From contig NZ_AKJK01000046.1 of NCBI RefSeq assembly GCF_000282375.1, forward strand, positions 1 to 64,000: DNA of 64,000 nucleotides, given 5' to 3'. Positions 20,919 through 31,060 of the stretch are shown here, in pieces. This DNA comes from Pseudomonas sp. GM50 (GTDB lineage: Bacteria; Pseudomonadota; Gammaproteobacteria; Pseudomonadales; Pseudomonadaceae). The notes beneath the pieces are model-generated. The model was given only the letters and a program-made list of their open reading frames with translations, was not told the DNA's origin and made no database searches. The translations under genes and the position numbers were made by a program. Position 1 is the stretch's first letter, and each line of letters starts with the position of its first letter.

Positions 20919-21011
20919 TCAAAAGATCGCAGCCTCGTTTCACTCGACAGCTCCTACAAGGATCGGCATACCGTAGGAGCTGTCGAGTGAAACGAGGCTG
21001 CGATCTTTTGA
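20919..21011. repeat. Perfect 39-bp inverted repeat between convergent genes
   Basis: Left arm 20919-20957 and right arm 20973-21011 are exact reverse complements across 39 bases, with a 15-base loop. The inner ends carry GGAGCTGTCGAG-type sequence, a REP family distinct from the other two in the window; the outer ends carry AAAAGATCGCAGCCTCG. It separates the convergent ZIP gene and ptsO, and the flanking A/T runs let it act as a bidirectional terminator. Confidence 0.95.
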
Positions 21012-21014
21012 CTT

Positions 21015-21290
21015 TTATCCGCCTTCGTCGAAGTAACGGTTGATCAAGTCTGTCAGCGCATCCAGCGCTTTTTGCTCATCTTCGCCTTCGGTACTGATAT
21101 AGATTTTGGTGCCCTTGCCTGCGGCGAGCATCATCATTGCCATAATGCTTTTGCCATCGACCGTGGATTCCGGCGTGCGTCCTACCCGGATCGTGCAATC
21201 CTTGAACTCACCGGCGACCCCAACGAATTTTGCAGACGCGCGGGCATGCAGGCCCAGCTTGTTGATGATTTCGATTTCCAGAGCAGGCAT
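21015..21290 (-). CDS. ptsO: HPr-like phosphocarrier NPr of the nitrogen PTS
   Basis: NPr relays phosphate from EI-Ntr (PtsP) to EIIA-Ntr (PtsN). The 91-aa protein has the active-site His15 in KLGLHARAS and the second conserved motif DGKSIMAMMML. It lies downstream of rapZ (15 nt gap) and ptsN, in the usual rpoN-linked cluster. It is a regulatory PTS, not a sugar transporter. Confidence 0.95.
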   Translation of the reverse strand: MPALEIEIINKLGLHARASAKFVGVAGEFKDCTIRVGRTPESTVDGKSIMAMMMLAAGKGTKIYISTEGEDEQKALDALTDLINRYFDEGG

Positions 21291-21305
21291 CGCGATGTGA
21301 ATCCT

Positions 21306-22163
21306 TTAGCTGAGGTCGCGGTGGCGAACCTGGACGTTCTTCAGGGTTTTTTGCAGGACCTGACCCAGACGTTCGGTCAGGTAGACAGAGCGGTGATGCC
21401 CGCCGGTGCAGCCAATGGCAATGGTGACGTAAGCGCGGTTGCTGGCGGCAAAGCGGGGCAGCCATTTGAGCAGGTACGAGGAAATGTCCTGGAACATCTC
21501 TTCGACGTCAGGCTGTGCCGCCAGGTACTCGGCCACCGGTTGATCGAGCCCGGATTGTGCCCGTAGCTCTGGCTTCCAGTAAGGGTTGGGCAGACAGCGC
21601 ACGTCGAACACCAGATCGGCGTCCACCGGCATGCCCCGCTTGAACCCGAAAGATTCCACCAGGAACGCAGTGCCCGGTTCCGGTTGATTCAGCAGGCGCA
21701 GCTTGATGGTATCGCGTAGCTGATACAGGTTCAGATTGGTGGTATTGACCTTGAGGTCGGCCAGATCGGCAATCGGCCCCAGCAGATTGGTTTCGTCCTC
21801 TATCGCCTCCGCCAGCGAGCGATTGGCGCTGCTCAGCGGGTGACGACGGCGAGTTTCCGAAAAGCGTTTGAGCAAGGTTTCTTCGTCAGCGTCCAGGTAC
21901 AGCACATCGCACTGGATATGCCGGCTGCGGACCTCTTCCAGCAATTCGGGGAACCGTGACAGGTGGCTCGGCAGGTTGCGTGCATCAATGGACACGGCCA
22001 CCAGCGGTTGTGCCAGTTCGGTGTGAATCAGCGCGCGTTCGGCCAGTTCCGGCAGCAAGCCGGCAGGCAGGTTGTCGATGCAGTAGTAGCCGTTGTCCTC
22101 GAGCACATCGAGGGCGGTGCTTTTACCTGAGCCGGAGCGGCCACTGACGATGATCAGGCGCAT
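21306..22163 (-). CDS. rapZ: RNase adapter protein RapZ (nucleotide-binding)
   Basis: In enterobacteria RapZ senses glucosamine-6-phosphate and delivers GlmZ sRNA to RNase E. The 285-aa protein has a Walker A motif GRSGSGKST at residues 8-16 and the conserved C-terminal [16 protein letters not shown] with a phosphate-binding pocket. It starts 2 nt after the ptsN stop. Whether the GlmZ role holds in Pseudomonas is not established from sequence. Confidence 0.95.
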   Translation of the reverse strand: MRLIIVSGRSGSGKSTALDVLEDNGYYCIDNLPAGLLPELAERALIHTELAQPLVAVSIDARNLPSHLSRFPELLEEVRSRHIQCDVLYLDADEETLLKRFSETRRRHPLSSANRSLAEAIEDETNLLGPIADLADLKVNTTNLNLYQLRDTIKLRLLNQPEPGTAFLVESFGFKRGMPVDADLVFDVRCLPNPYWKPELRAQSGLDQPVAEYLAAQPDVEEMFQDISSYLLKWLPRFAASNRAYVTIAIGCTGGHHRSVYLTERLGQVLQKTLKNVQVRHRDLS

Positions 22164-22165
22164 GA

Positions 22166-22630
22166 TTAGTGACCGTTCTGCTCGTCCAGGACAACCTGAT
22201 ACAAGGCTTCGTTGCTCGGGGCGCTGCGCAGTTTTTCACGCACTTCCTTGCGATCCAGCATGCTGGCGATCTGGCGCAGCAACTCCAGGTGCGCATCGGT
22301 GGCGGCTTCCGGGACCAGCAGCACAAACAGCAGGTCAACCGGGGCGCCATCAATGGCGTCGAAATCGATAGGGGCTTCCAGGTGCAGCAGCGCGCTGATT
22401 GGCGAGGTGCAGCCTTTGAGCCGGCAGTGGGGGATGGCGATGCCGTTGCCGAAACCGGTAGAACCGAGTTTCTCACGGGCAATCAGAGCCTCGAAGACGT
22501 CCTGCATTTCCAGATCCGGTACTTCGCGGTGGATAAGGTTGGCAATTTGCTCGAGGGCTTTCTTTTTACTGCCACCCGGCGCGTTCACTTGGGAACGGCC
22601 GGGGGTCAGGATGGTTTCTAGTCGGATCAT
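22166..22630 (-). CDS. ptsN: Nitrogen PTS EIIA component PtsN
   Basis: PtsN is the terminal phosphoacceptor of PTS-Ntr and signals nitrogen/carbon and potassium status. The 154-aa protein has the phosphorylated His68 in [10 protein letters not shown]. It lies between hpf and rapZ within the sigma-54 cluster. Confidence 0.96.
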   Translation of the reverse strand: MIRLETILTPGRSQVNAPGGSKKKALEQIANLIHREVPDLEMQDVFEALIAREKLGSTGFGNGIAIPHCRLKGCTSPISALLHLEAPIDFDAIDGAPVDLLFVLLVPEAATDAHLELLRQIASMLDRKEVREKLRSAPSNEALYQVVLDEQNGH

Positions 22631-22642
22631 GGATTGGGGGTG

Positions 22643-22951
22643 TTAACGACCGGTCGCGCCCTGGAGGAGGCTCTGGGTCTTTTCCTTATGCTTTTTAAGT
22701 TGGCGATCCAGCTTGTCGGTCAGCAGGTCGATGGCGGCATACATGTCCGTATGCTCGGCATTGGCGACCACTTCTCCGCCGGGAATATGCAGCGTGGCTT
22801 CGATCTTCTGCAGCAGTTTTTCGACGTTCATCGTGACTTGCACATTGGTGATCTTGTCGAAATGCCTCTCTAATCGGTCGAGTTTTTCGCCGATGTAGGT
22901 GCGCAGGGGTTCGGTCACTTCCAGTTGGTGTCCACTGATGTTGACTTGCAT
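22643..22951 (-). CDS. hpf: Ribosome hibernation promoting factor (short HPF)
   Basis: HPF binds the 30S decoding centre and promotes 100S ribosome dimers in stationary phase, together with RMF. The 102-aa protein is the short form: beta-alpha-beta-beta-beta-alpha fold with HIPGGEVVANAEHTDMYAAIDLL and a basic helix KLDRQLKKHKEK. I start at ATG 22951 (MQVNISGHQLEV); the longer frame adds an unconserved leader. It lies between rpoN and ptsN. Confidence 0.95.
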   Translation of the reverse strand: MQVNISGHQLEVTEPLRTYIGEKLDRLERHFDKITNVQVTMNVEKLLQKIEATLHIPGGEVVANAEHTDMYAAIDLLTDKLDRQLKKHKEKTQSLLQGATGR

Positions 22952-23025
22952 ACAGCTTCTCCTTCGTTGCCAGTGCATAAAGCGGTAGATCAGATGATCT
23001 ACCACTGGAACGCTGTGGCGTGGCT

Positions 23026-24519
23026 CTACATCAACCGCTTGCGTTCGCTCGAAGGCGCGATCCCGAGGGATTCGCGGTACTTGGCGACGGTGCGGCGAGC
23101 CACCTGAATGCCTTGTGCCTCCAGTAAACCAGCGATCTTGCTGTCACTCAACGGCTTTTTCTGATTTTCCGCGGCAACCAGTTTTTTGATGATCGCGCGG
23201 ATCGCCGTGGACGAGCATTCACCGCCTTCTGAGGTACTGACGTGGCTGGAAAAAAAGTATTTCAGTTCATAGATGCCCCGCGGGGTATGCATGAATTTTT
23301 GCGTGGTCACCCGTGAAATCGTCGATTCATGCATGCCCACCGCTTCGGCGATGTCATGCAGCACCAACGGCTTCATGGCTTCGTCACCGTACTCCAGAAA
23401 GCCGCGTTGATGCTCGACGATCTGGGTGGCGACTTTCATCAGGGTTTCATTGCGGCTTTGCAGGCTCTTGATGAACCAGCGAGCTTCCTGCAACTGATTG
23501 CGCATGAAGGTGTTATCAGCGCTGGTATCGGCGCGGCGCACGAAACCGGCGTATTGGGCGTTGACCCGCAGGCGTGGCACCGATTCCTGATTCAACTCCA
23601 CCAGCCAGCGCTCGTTGTCCTTGCGCACGATCACGTCGGGAACGACGTATTCGGCTTCGGTGGACTCGATTTGTGATCCTGGGCGCGGGTTGAGGCTCTG
23701 GACCAATTCGATGACCTGACGCAGTTCATCTTCCTTGAGCTTCATGCGGCGCATCAGCTGGCTGTAGTCGCGGCTGCCGAGCAAGTCGATGTAATCGGTG
23801 ACCAGGCGCTTGGCCTCGGCCAGCCAAGGGGTCTTGGCGGGCAGCTGGCGCAGTTGCAGCAGCAGGCATTCACCGAGGTTGCGGGCGCCGATGCCAGCGG
23901 GTTCGAATTGCTGGATGCGGTGCAGGACGGCTTCGATTTCGTCCAGTTCGATGTCCAGTTCCGGGTCGAACGCCTCGAGGATTTCCTCAAGGGTTTCGTC
24001 CAGGTAGCCCTGATTATTGATGCAGTCGATCAGGGTCACGGCGATCAGGCGATCGGTGTCGGACATCGGTGCCAGGTTCAGTTGCCAGAGCAAATGGCTT
24101 TGCAGGCTTTCGCCGACCGATGTACGGGTGGTGAAATCCCACTCGTCGTCATCGTTGCTCGGCAGGCTGCTGGCGCTGGTCTGGTAGACGTCTTCCCAAG
24201 CGGTATCGACGGGCAATTCGTTAGGAATGCGCTCGTTCCAGTCGCCTTCCTCGAGGTTATCCACCGTTGGGGCGGTTTCCTGGTAGGAGGGTTCCTGAAT
24301 GTCGGCGTTGGGTTTCTGTTCGGCGCTATCGGCCAAGGGGTCGGCGTTATCGAAGTCGTCGCCTTCTTCCTGGCGTTCGAGCATCGGATTGGACTCCAGG
24401 GCCTCCTGGATTTCCTGTTGCAGGTCCAGGGTCGACAATTGGAGCAGGCGGATGGCCTGTTGCAGCTGCGGTGTCATCGTCAGCTGCTGGCCCATTCTCA
24501 AGACTAGCGATGGTTTCAT
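23026..24519 (-). CDS. rpoN: RNA polymerase sigma-54 factor
   Basis: Sigma-54 directs RNA polymerase to -24/-12 promoters that need AAA+ activators (nitrogen, motility, C4-dicarboxylate and other genes). The 497-aa protein has the Gln-rich region I ([20 protein letters not shown]), an acidic region II at about 50-120, the core-binding domain, a helix-turn-helix near [17 protein letters not shown], and the RpoN box [12 protein letters not shown] near the C-terminus. The neighbours hpf, ptsN, rapZ and ptsO follow the conserved order. Confidence 0.98.
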   Translation of the reverse strand: MKPSLVLRMGQQLTMTPQLQQAIRLLQLSTLDLQQEIQEALESNPMLERQEEGDDFDNADPLADSAEQKPNADIQEPSYQETAPTVDNLEEGDWNERIPNELPVDTAWEDVYQTSASSLPSNDDDEWDFTTRTSVGESLQSHLLWQLNLAPMSDTDRLIAVTLIDCINNQGYLDETLEEILEAFDPELDIELDEIEAVLHRIQQFEPAGIGARNLGECLLLQLRQLPAKTPWLAEAKRLVTDYIDLLGSRDYSQLMRRMKLKEDELRQVIELVQSLNPRPGSQIESTEAEYVVPDVIVRKDNERWLVELNQESVPRLRVNAQYAGFVRRADTSADNTFMRNQLQEARWFIKSLQSRNETLMKVATQIVEHQRGFLEYGDEAMKPLVLHDIAEAVGMHESTISRVTTQKFMHTPRGIYELKYFFSSHVSTSEGGECSSTAIRAIIKKLVAAENQKKPLSDSKIAGLLEAQGIQVARRTVAKYRESLGIAPSSERKRLM

Positions 24520-24704
24520 GGCAGGGGCTTAACACCTTATTCGCCGGCGCACATGCGCCATCCACTACAGGGCGCCGAAGCGCCAAACATAAGCAAATTA
24601 TATGCCTGAAACTGAAGTGTTTGCCTAGAGCGCTGTAACAATAAAAACTTATTGATTTTTTATTGAAGTGCGCGCGCTCCAGGCGACCCGGGGCATCTCA
24701 GTGC
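24520..24704 (-). promoter_or_regulatory. rpoN upstream region
   Basis: This 185-base spacer between lptB and rpoN is locally AT-rich (24590-24665, with TTATTGATTTTTTATTG). It contains a GC-rich inverted segment near 24565-24580 (GGGCGCCGAAGCGCC). It likely holds a promoter for rpoN, but I cannot place boxes with certainty. Confidence 0.45.
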
Positions 24705-25430
24705 CTACAGGCGGAACTCATGACCCAGATACACTTCCTTGACCAGTTCATTGGCCAGGATAGTGGCGGAGTCACCTTCAGCGATCAGTTGGCCATCGTT
24801 GACGATGTAGGCGGTTTCGCAGATATCCAGGGTTTCGCGGACGTTGTGGTCCGTGATCAGCACACCAATGCCTTTGGCCTTGAGGTGATGAATGATCTGC
24901 TTGATGTCGCCTACCGAAATCGGGTCCACACCGGCGAAGGGTTCGTCGAGGAGGATGAATTTCGGATTGGTGGCCAGCGCCCGGGCAATTTCCACGCGGC
25001 GGCGTTCACCACCGGACAGGCTCATGCCGAGGTTGTCGCGGATGTGGTGGATGTGAAATTCCTGCAGCAGGCTTTCCAGCTCTTTGCGACGACCGGCCTT
25101 GTCGAGTTCCTTGCGTGTCTCGAGGATGGCCATGATGTTGTCGGCCACCGACAGTTTGCGGAAGATCGACGCTTCTTGCGGAAGATAACCGATACCCGCC
25201 TTCGCACGACCGTGCATCGGCTGGTGGCTGACATCCAGATCGTCGATCAGTACGCGACCCTGATCGGCCTGTACCAGGCCGACAATCATGTAGAAACAGG
25301 TGGTTTTACCGGCGCCGTTAGGGCCAAGCAGGCCGACGATCTGACCGCTGTCGATGGACAGGCTGACGTCGCGCACGACCTGACGGCTCTTGTAGCTCTT
25401 GGCCAGATGCTGAGCTTTCAGAGTTGCCAT
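24705..25430 (-). CDS. lptB: LPS export ABC transporter ATP-binding protein LptB
   Basis: LptB is the ATPase of LptB2FG, which extracts LPS from the inner membrane and drives it through the Lpt bridge. It is 241 aa with Walker [10 protein letters not shown], signature [15 protein letters not shown], Walker [13 protein letters not shown] and the switch His in LITDHNVRE. Its ATG overlaps the lptA stop by one base. It is the last gene of kdsD-kdsC-lptC-lptA-lptB. Confidence 0.97.
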   Translation of the reverse strand: MATLKAQHLAKSYKSRQVVRDVSLSIDSGQIVGLLGPNGAGKTTCFYMIVGLVQADQGRVLIDDLDVSHQPMHGRAKAGIGYLPQEASIFRKLSVADNIMAILETRKELDKAGRRKELESLLQEFHIHHIRDNLGMSLSGGERRRVEIARALATNPKFILLDEPFAGVDPISVGDIKQIIHHLKAKGIGVLITDHNVRETLDICETAYIVNDGQLIAEGDSATILANELVKEVYLGHEFRL

Positions 25431-25978
25431 TACTGGGCCTTTTGCTCGTCGGTTTTCTTCTTCGGCTGGATCACCATGTCGATGCGAGGACGTGCCTCGG
25501 TGACCTTGTTACCCGTGGCGCGACCGGCGCTCGCAAGCTTTTTAACCGTGTCGTAGACGATTTTCTCGCCTTGGGTGGTGTTGTTGTCCTTGTCGACGAC
25601 TTTTGCCTTGTCGATCAGCACGACGCGGTTTTGTGCGGCGTGGTACTGGATGGTCACACCCCAGCCCTGAACAGGCTTGGTGTCGCCAGCGGTCTGCAGT
25701 TGCTCAAAGTAGGCGAGGTTGCCCACCGAAGTCACCACGTCGATGTCGCCGGTCGGGGTGCGGGTGATGGTCACGGTATTGCCGGTGACCTTCATCGAGC
25801 CCTGGGTGATGATCACATCACCTTTATAGGTGGCAACGCCATTCTTGTCGTCCAGTTGGGCATCGTCGGCCTGAATGCGGATAGGCTGCTCTTGATCGTT
25901 CGGCAGAGCCCAGGCGCTCACGCTTCCCAGTGCTGCGCCCAGACTGAGCAAAATAGGGAGAGTTTTAACGAGCCTCAT
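25430..25978 (-). CDS. lptA: Periplasmic LPS-bridge protein LptA
   Basis: LptA oligomerises into a beta-jellyroll bridge carrying LPS across the periplasm between LptC and LptD. The 182-aa precursor has a signal peptide (residues ~1-25, ending SVSAWA) and the OstA-like repeats [32 protein letters not shown]. The C-terminal tail is basic and polar. Its 5' end overlaps the lptC 3' end by 14 bases, and it is coupled to lptB. Confidence 0.96.
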   Translation of the reverse strand: MRLVKTLPILLSLGAALGSVSAWALPNDQEQPIRIQADDAQLDDKNGVATYKGDVIITQGSMKVTGNTVTITRTPTGDIDVVTSVGNLAYFEQLQTAGDTKPVQGWGVTIQYHAAQNRVVLIDKAKVVDKDNNTTQGEKIVYDTVKKLASAGRATGNKVTEARPRIDMVIQPKKKTDEQKAQ

Positions 25979-26537
25979 ACTGTCCTCTTACGTTCGATAG
26001 CAGGTGTATCCTGCTTTCTTTCAAGTACGCTTTCATTCCGTTGCCTGTCGATACACCGCCAGCGCCGTCGATTCTAACGGGTTGATCGGTCTGCGCATAT
26101 TGCTGCTGCGGGAACACGGTCATACGGGTGGTGGTAATCAGGGTTTTACGGTTTTTTTCGTCGAAACGGGTGATACGTACCGAATCAATCAGCTCGACCT
26201 GAGTGCCGTCCGGGTTGACTTCGCCGCGCTCGCTCTGGACGTGCCAGGGGAATTCGGTGCCACGGAACATATTCAGATCAGGATTGGTCAGCAACGTCAC
26301 TTCGGTCGCTTTCAGGTGTTCGACCTTGTCCGACGTCATTTCATATTGCAGTTTGCCGTCGGGCAGGTATTGCACGCTATGGGCGTTGACGGCGTAATAG
26401 TCGATCGCGCTTTCATCGACCTTCACCACCGGTTTGTCGAGGAAGCGTTCCGGGCTGATATTCCAGTAGCCGACCGCCGCAAAAATCGCTGCGATGCAAC
26501 CGAACATCAGGATGTTGCGAATCTTTTTGCTCAGCAT
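25965..26537 (-). CDS. lptC: LPS export system protein LptC
   Basis: LptC is a bitopic inner-membrane protein that receives LPS from LptB2FG and passes it to LptA. It is 190 aa with an N-terminal membrane anchor (residues ~7-24) and a periplasmic jellyroll (YAVNAHSVQYLPDGKLQYEMTSDKV). ATG 26537 (MLSKKIRNIL) was selected over the upstream opening because the leader would overlap kdsC. Seven bases separate it from the kdsC stop. Confidence 0.95.
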   Translation of the reverse strand: MLSKKIRNILMFGCIAAIFAAVGYWNISPERFLDKPVVKVDESAIDYYAVNAHSVQYLPDGKLQYEMTSDKVEHLKATEVTLLTNPDLNMFRGTEFPWHVQSERGEVNPDGTQVELIDSVRITRFDEKNRKTLITTTRMTVFPQQQYAQTDQPVRIDGAGGVSTGNGMKAYLKESRIHLLSNVRGQYEAR

Positions 26538-26544
26538 GATGGGC

Positions 26545-27069
26545 TCACAGGTATGCGGCGTTGGCCGCATCGAGGCGGCCCTGGGCGCGCAGGATCAATT
26601 CGCAGAATTCGCGAGCAGCACCCTCGCCACCACGGGCCTGGGTGATGCCGTGGGCGTGTTCGCGCACGAAACTGGCAGCGCTGGCCACCGCCATGCCCAG
26701 GCCGACACGGCGAATCACCGGCAGGTCTGGCAGGTCGTCGCCAAGGTAGGCCACTTGCTCATAGCTCAGGTTGAGCTGGGCAAGAAGTTCGTCGAGCACC
26801 ACCAGTTTGTCTTCGCGACCCTGATAAAGGTGTGGAATGCCGAGGTTCTTCGCACGCCGTTCAACCACCGGGGTCTTGCGGCCGCTGATGATAGCGGTCT
26901 GCACGCCGGCTGCCATCAACATCTTGATGCCCTGGCCGTCGAGGGTGTTGAAAGTCTTGAATTCGCTGCCGTCTTCGAGGAAGTACAGGCGTCCATCGGT
27001 CAGTACGCCGTCGACGTCGAATACCGCCAGTTTGATCTGTTTGCCGCGTTGCAGCAGGTCCGTGCTCAT
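26545..27069 (-). CDS. kdsC: 3-deoxy-D-manno-octulosonate 8-phosphate phosphatase KdsC
   Basis: KdsC removes phosphate from KDO-8-P to yield KDO for lipid A core synthesis. It is a 174-aa cap-less HAD phosphatase with nucleophile Asp18 and acid/base Asp20 in AVFDVDGVLTDG, and the late motif LGDDLPDLPVIRRVG. The start codon overlaps the kdsD stop by one base (TAATG). Confidence 0.97.
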   Translation of the reverse strand: MSTDLLQRGKQIKLAVFDVDGVLTDGRLYFLEDGSEFKTFNTLDGQGIKMLMAAGVQTAIISGRKTPVVERRAKNLGIPHLYQGREDKLVVLDELLAQLNLSYEQVAYLGDDLPDLPVIRRVGLGMAVASAASFVREHAHGITQARGGEGAAREFCELILRAQGRLDAANAAYL

Positions 27070-28043
27070 TACATTACTCCCGCACGCAGCAAATCGTGCA
27101 TGTTCAAGGCGCCGACGGGGCGGTCTTCGCTGTCGATCACTACCAGTGCGTTGATCTTGTGGTCTTCCATGATTTTCAGGGCCTCGGCGGCGAGCATCTC
27201 GGCGCGGGCGGTCTTGCCGTGGGCGGTCATCACTTCATCAATGGTCGTGCTGTGGATATCAATCGTGCGGTCCAGCGTGCGGCGCAGATCGCCGTCGGTG
27301 AAGATCCCGGCGAGCTTTCCATCCGCGCTCAGTACAACGGTCATGCCCAACCCCTTGCGGGTCATTTCCATCAAGGCATCCTTGAGCAGCGTACCGGACA
27401 TCACTTGCGGTAATTCGGTGCCGGCATGCATGACATTTTCCACTTTCAGCAACAAACGGCGGCCAAGGGCACCACCCGGGTGGGAAAAGGCAAAGTCTTC
27501 AGCGGTAAAACCGCGAGCTTCAAGCAAGGCAACGGCTAGAGCGTCGCCCATGACCAGTGCCGCGGTGGTCGATGAGGTGGGGGCCAGATTCAGCGGACAG
27601 GCTTCGTGTTCGACGCTTACATTGAGGTTGACTTCCGCAGCCTTGGCCAGCGGCGAATCGGGGTTGCCGGTCAGGCTGATCATCTGAATGCCCTGGCGCT
27701 TGATCAGCGGCAGCAAGGTGACGATTTCATTGGTGGAGCCGGAGTTCGACAGCGCCAGAATGATGTCATCACGGGTGATCATGCCCATATCGCCATGGCT
27801 GGCCTCGGCCGGGTGCACGAAGAAAGCCGTGGTGCCGGTGCTGGCGAGGGTGGCGGCAATCTTGTTGCCGATGTGCCCCGATTTGCCCATGCCGACCACG
27901 ACCACCCGGCCTTTGCTAGCCAGAATCATCTCGCAAGCACGTACGAAATCTGCATCGATATGGGGCAGCAAGCCTTGTACGGCTTCCAGTTCGAGGCGGA
28001 TGGTGCGTTGTGCGGATTGAATCAGGTCGCTGGATTGGTTCAT
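27069..28043 (-). CDS. kdsD: Arabinose 5-phosphate isomerase KdsD
   Basis: KdsD isomerises ribulose-5-phosphate to arabinose-5-phosphate, the first committed KDO step. The 324-aa protein has an N-terminal SIS domain (GRVVVVGMGKSGHIGNKIAATLASTGT) and two C-terminal CBS domains from about residue 205. ATG 28043 (MNQSSDLIQSAQ) gives the family length. It is the first gene of the kds-lpt operon and divergent from mlaF. Confidence 0.97.
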   Translation of the reverse strand: MNQSSDLIQSAQRTIRLELEAVQGLLPHIDADFVRACEMILASKGRVVVVGMGKSGHIGNKIAATLASTGTTAFFVHPAEASHGDMGMITRDDIILALSNSGSTNEIVTLLPLIKRQGIQMISLTGNPDSPLAKAAEVNLNVSVEHEACPLNLAPTSSTTAALVMGDALAVALLEARGFTAEDFAFSHPGGALGRRLLLKVENVMHAGTELPQVMSGTLLKDALMEMTRKGLGMTVVLSADGKLAGIFTDGDLRRTLDRTIDIHSTTIDEVMTAHGKTARAEMLAAEALKIMEDHKINALVVIDSEDRPVGALNMHDLLRAGVM

Positions 28044-28321
28044 GTCGGAAATCGAATAGTCTGATGAAAAGGCGGCGATTATAACGGTAATGATCAAAAC
28101 CCTCACGCGAGTTCGTTGCAGTTTGTCATTACTTGTTACCGAATCATCTCTAAATAGATGATTTCAGACGGTCATGTTGCTGAACATGCCCGGCTTGGGC
28201 CTTGGGCGCTTGAGCTTTGCAGTGATATAGTTCGCCGCCAGTTCGGCCTGCCCGGGGGAGGTATGTGCTTTCGCCAGAAAGCCAGGCGTCCGAGTGAGAG
28301 GCTGCATCGCAAGGAGTTTAG
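28044..28321. promoter_or_regulatory. Divergent kdsD/mlaF intergenic region
   Basis: This 278-base spacer holds the outward promoters of the LPS (kds-lpt) and phospholipid-transport (mla) operons. It is AT-rich at 28060-28165, with a TAGATGATT-containing stretch near 28154. A GGAG site at 28312-28315 precedes the mlaF ATG. No ORF is convincing. Confidence 0.5.
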
Positions 28322-29131
28322 ATGAGTGCCGATAACGCCTACGCGGTCGAGCTGAAGGGACTGACCTTCAAGCGCGGTTCGCGCAGCATTTTCAATAACG
28401 TCGATATTCGCATACCGCGCGGCAAGGTCACCGGCATCATGGGGCCTTCCGGGTGTGGCAAGACCACGCTGTTGCGGCTGATAGGTGCACAATTGCGCCC
28501 TGCCAGCGGCGAAGTCTGGGTCAACGGCCAGAACCTGCCGACGTTGTCGCGCAGCGATCTGTTCGATGCGCGCAAGCACATGGGTGTGTTGTTTCAGAGC
28601 GGCGCGCTGTTTACCGATCTTGATGTGTTCGAGAACGTCGCCTTTCCGCTGCGTGTTCATACCGGGCTGCCGGAAGAAATGATCCGCGACATTGTCCTGC
28701 TCAAATTGCAGGCCGTGGGCTTGCGTGGCGCCATCGACCTGATGCCTGACGAATTGTCCGGCGGCATGAAACGTCGCGTCGCGCTGGCCCGGGCAATTGC
28801 TCTCGATCCGCAAATCCTCATGTACGACGAGCCCTTTGTTGGCCAGGACCCGATCGCCATGGGCGTGCTGGTACGCCTGATCCGCCTGCTCAACGATGCG
28901 CTGGGTATCACCAGTATCGTGGTTTCCCACGATCTGGCCGAGACCGCGAGCATCGCCGATTACCTCATTGTGGTGGGTGACGGGCAAGTGCTGGGGCAAG
29001 GTACGCCCAAGGAACTGATGACCTCGGACGAACCACGTATTCGTCAATTCATGACAGGCGAACCCGACGGCCCGGTCGCATACCACTTTCCAGCGCCGGA
29101 TTACCGCGCAGATCTTCTGGGGAAGCGCTGA
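28322..29131 (+). CDS. mlaF: Phospholipid transport ATP-binding protein MlaF
   Basis: MlaF is the ATPase of MlaFEDB, which maintains outer-membrane lipid asymmetry. It is 269 aa with Walker [10 protein letters not shown], signature [15 protein letters not shown] and Walker [14 protein letters not shown]. The C-terminal extension contacts the partner MlaF subunit and MlaB. It overlaps mlaE by one base and is the first of five mla genes. Confidence 0.97.
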   Translation: MSADNAYAVELKGLTFKRGSRSIFNNVDIRIPRGKVTGIMGPSGCGKTTLLRLIGAQLRPASGEVWVNGQNLPTLSRSDLFDARKHMGVLFQSGALFTDLDVFENVAFPLRVHTGLPEEMIRDIVLLKLQAVGLRGAIDLMPDELSGGMKRRVALARAIALDPQILMYDEPFVGQDPIAMGVLVRLIRLLNDALGITSIVVSHDLAETASIADYLIVVGDGQVLGQGTPKELMTSDEPRIRQFMTGEPDGPVAYHFPAPDYRADLLGKR

Positions 29132-29928
29132 TGCGCAAGATTTCACTGATAGAAAGAGTGCGCCGCTTCGGTTACGCCGGCATCGATGTGCTGGCGGTAT
29201 TCGGGCGTTCGGCGCTGTTCCTGTTCCATGCCTTGCTCGGTCGTGGCGGCATCGGCGGCGGTTTTGGCCTGCTGGTCAAGCAGCTGCATTCGGTGGGCGT
29301 GATGTCCCTGGTGATCATCGTGGTCTCCGGGGTATTCATCGGCATGGTGCTGGCGCTGCAGGGCTTTAACATTCTGTCCAGCTACGGTTCGGAGCAGGCC
29401 GTCGGGCAGATGGTTGCGCTGACGCTGTTGCGTGAACTGGGTCCGGTGGTCACGGCCTTGCTGTTCGCCGGACGCGCGGGTTCGGCACTGACCGCCGAAA
29501 TCGGCAACATGAAGTCCACCGAACAGTTGTCCAGTCTGGAAATGATCGGGGTCGACCCGCTCAAGTACATCATTGCCCCGCGCCTGTGGGCCGGCTTCAT
29601 TTCCCTGCCGGTGCTGGCAATGATTTTCAGCGTGGTGGGCATCTGGGGCGGTTCGTGGGTGGCCGTCGACTGGCTGGGTGTCTATGAAGGCTCCTACTGG
29701 TCGAACATGCAAAACAGCGTGACGTTTGTCGACGATGTGCTCAACGGCATTATCAAAAGCATCGTTTTTGCCTTCGTCGTGACCTGGATCGCCGTATTCC
29801 AAGGCTATGACTGCGAGCCCACTTCCGAGGGGATCAGTCGTGCCACTACCAAGACCGTGGTGTATGCCTCTTTGGCTGTACTCGGCCTGGACTTTATTCT
29901 GACCGCCTTGATGTTTGGAGATTTCTGA
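29131..29928 (+). CDS. mlaE: Phospholipid transport permease MlaE
   Basis: MlaE is the integral membrane permease of the Mla ABC complex. The 265-aa protein has an interfacial N-terminal helix and about five membrane helices. Conserved parts include [20 protein letters not shown] and [20 protein letters not shown]. The stop overlaps the mlaD ATG (TGATG), showing tight coupling. Confidence 0.97.
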   Translation: MRKISLIERVRRFGYAGIDVLAVFGRSALFLFHALLGRGGIGGGFGLLVKQLHSVGVMSLVIIVVSGVFIGMVLALQGFNILSSYGSEQAVGQMVALTLLRELGPVVTALLFAGRAGSALTAEIGNMKSTEQLSSLEMIGVDPLKYIIAPRLWAGFISLPVLAMIFSVVGIWGGSWVAVDWLGVYEGSYWSNMQNSVTFVDDVLNGIIKSIVFAFVVTWIAVFQGYDCEPTSEGISRATTKTVVYASLAVLGLDFILTALMFGDF

Positions 29929-30395
29929 TGCAAAACCGCACCCTGGAAATCGGTGTCGGCCTTTTCTTGCTGGCTGGCATCCTGGCTTTGCTGTTGCTTG
30001 CGTTGCGGGTCAGTGGTCTGTCCCCTAGTGCAACCACCGAAACTTATAAACTTTATGCGTATTTCGACAATATCGCCGGTTTGACTGTCAGAGCTAAAGT
30101 GACCATGGCCGGTGTGACCATCGGCAAGGTCACGGCGATCGATCTGGACCGCGACAGCTTCACCGGTCGGGTGACCATGCAACTGGAAAAGCGCGTAGAT
30201 AATCTGCCGACTGACTCCACTGCATCTATCCTGACCGCTGGCCTGCTGGGTGAGAAATACATCGGTATCAGCGTGGGAGGGGAGGAAACCCTGCTCAAGG
30301 AGGGTGGAACCATCCACGATACGCAGTCGTCGCTGGTACTCGAGGACCTGATCGGTAAATTCCTGCTCAATACCGTTAGCAAAGACGCCAAATGA
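29928..30395 (+). CDS. mlaD: MCE-domain phospholipid-binding protein MlaD
   Basis: MlaD is a bitopic inner-membrane protein whose periplasmic MCE domains form a hexameric ring and lipid channel above MlaE. The 155-aa protein has an N-terminal membrane helix (residues ~6-27) and a single MCE domain (YAYFDNIAGLTVRAKVTMAGVTIGKV). The C-terminal hydrophobic helix that lines the pore is seen as SLVLEDLIGKFLLNTV. It is followed 11 nt later by mlaC. Confidence 0.96.
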   Translation: MQNRTLEIGVGLFLLAGILALLLLALRVSGLSPSATTETYKLYAYFDNIAGLTVRAKVTMAGVTIGKVTAIDLDRDSFTGRVTMQLEKRVDNLPTDSTASILTAGLLGEKYIGISVGGEETLLKEGGTIHDTQSSLVLEDLIGKFLLNTVSKDAK

Positions 30396-30406
30396 GGAGC
30401 TTTTGA

Positions 30407-31060
30407 ATGATCTCTATCTTGCGACGTGGCCTGTTGGTAATACTCGCGGCCTTGCCGTTGATGGCTAACGCCGTGGCGGCGCCTTCCGCGCACGATCTGG
30501 TACAGGACACCACCACCCGGTTGTTGGCGGATCTTGCCGCCAACAAAGCAAAGTACAAGCAGGACCCGCAGGACTTTTATACGGCGCTGAATACCATCGT
30601 CGGGCCTGTGGTGGATGCCGAAGGTATTTCCAAGAGCATCATGACGGTCAAGTATTCACGCAAGGCCACGCCCGAGCAGATGCAGAAGTTTGTCGAGAAC
30701 TTCAAAAAAGGCCTGTTCCAGTTCTATGGCAATGCTTTGCTTGAGTACGACAACCAGGGCATCGTCGTCGATCCTGCCAAGGATGAGTCAGGCGACCGTA
30801 CCAGCGTTGGCATGACGGTCAAGAGCAGTAGCGGCGCGATCTATCCTGTGTCTTACACACTCGAGAAGATCAATGGCGAGTGGAAGCTGCGCAACGTGAT
30901 CATCAACGGCATCAACATCGGCAAGCTGTTCCGCGATCAGTTCGCTGATGCGATGCAGCGCAATGGCAACGATCTGGACAAGACCATCAACGGTTGGGCC
31001 GGGGAAGTCGCCAAAGCCAAGGAAGCCACCGAACAATCTACCGAGAAGAAAACCCAATGA
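30407..31060 (+). CDS. mlaC: Periplasmic phospholipid shuttle MlaC
   Basis: MlaC ferries phospholipids between MlaA in the outer membrane and MlaD. The 217-aa precursor has a signal peptide (residues ~1-24, ending NAVAAP) and the Tol-Ttg2 domain (VGPVVDAEGISKSIM, LRNVIINGINIGKLFRDQFADAM). The C-terminus is Lys/Glu-rich. A GAGGAG site precedes the start, and its stop overlaps the mlaB start (ATGA). Confidence 0.96.
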   Translation: MISILRRGLLVILAALPLMANAVAAPSAHDLVQDTTTRLLADLAANKAKYKQDPQDFYTALNTIVGPVVDAEGISKSIMTVKYSRKATPEQMQKFVENFKKGLFQFYGNALLEYDNQGIVVDPAKDESGDRTSVGMTVKSSSGAIYPVSYTLEKINGEWKLRNVIINGINIGKLFRDQFADAMQRNGNDLDKTINGWAGEVAKAKEATEQSTEKKTQ

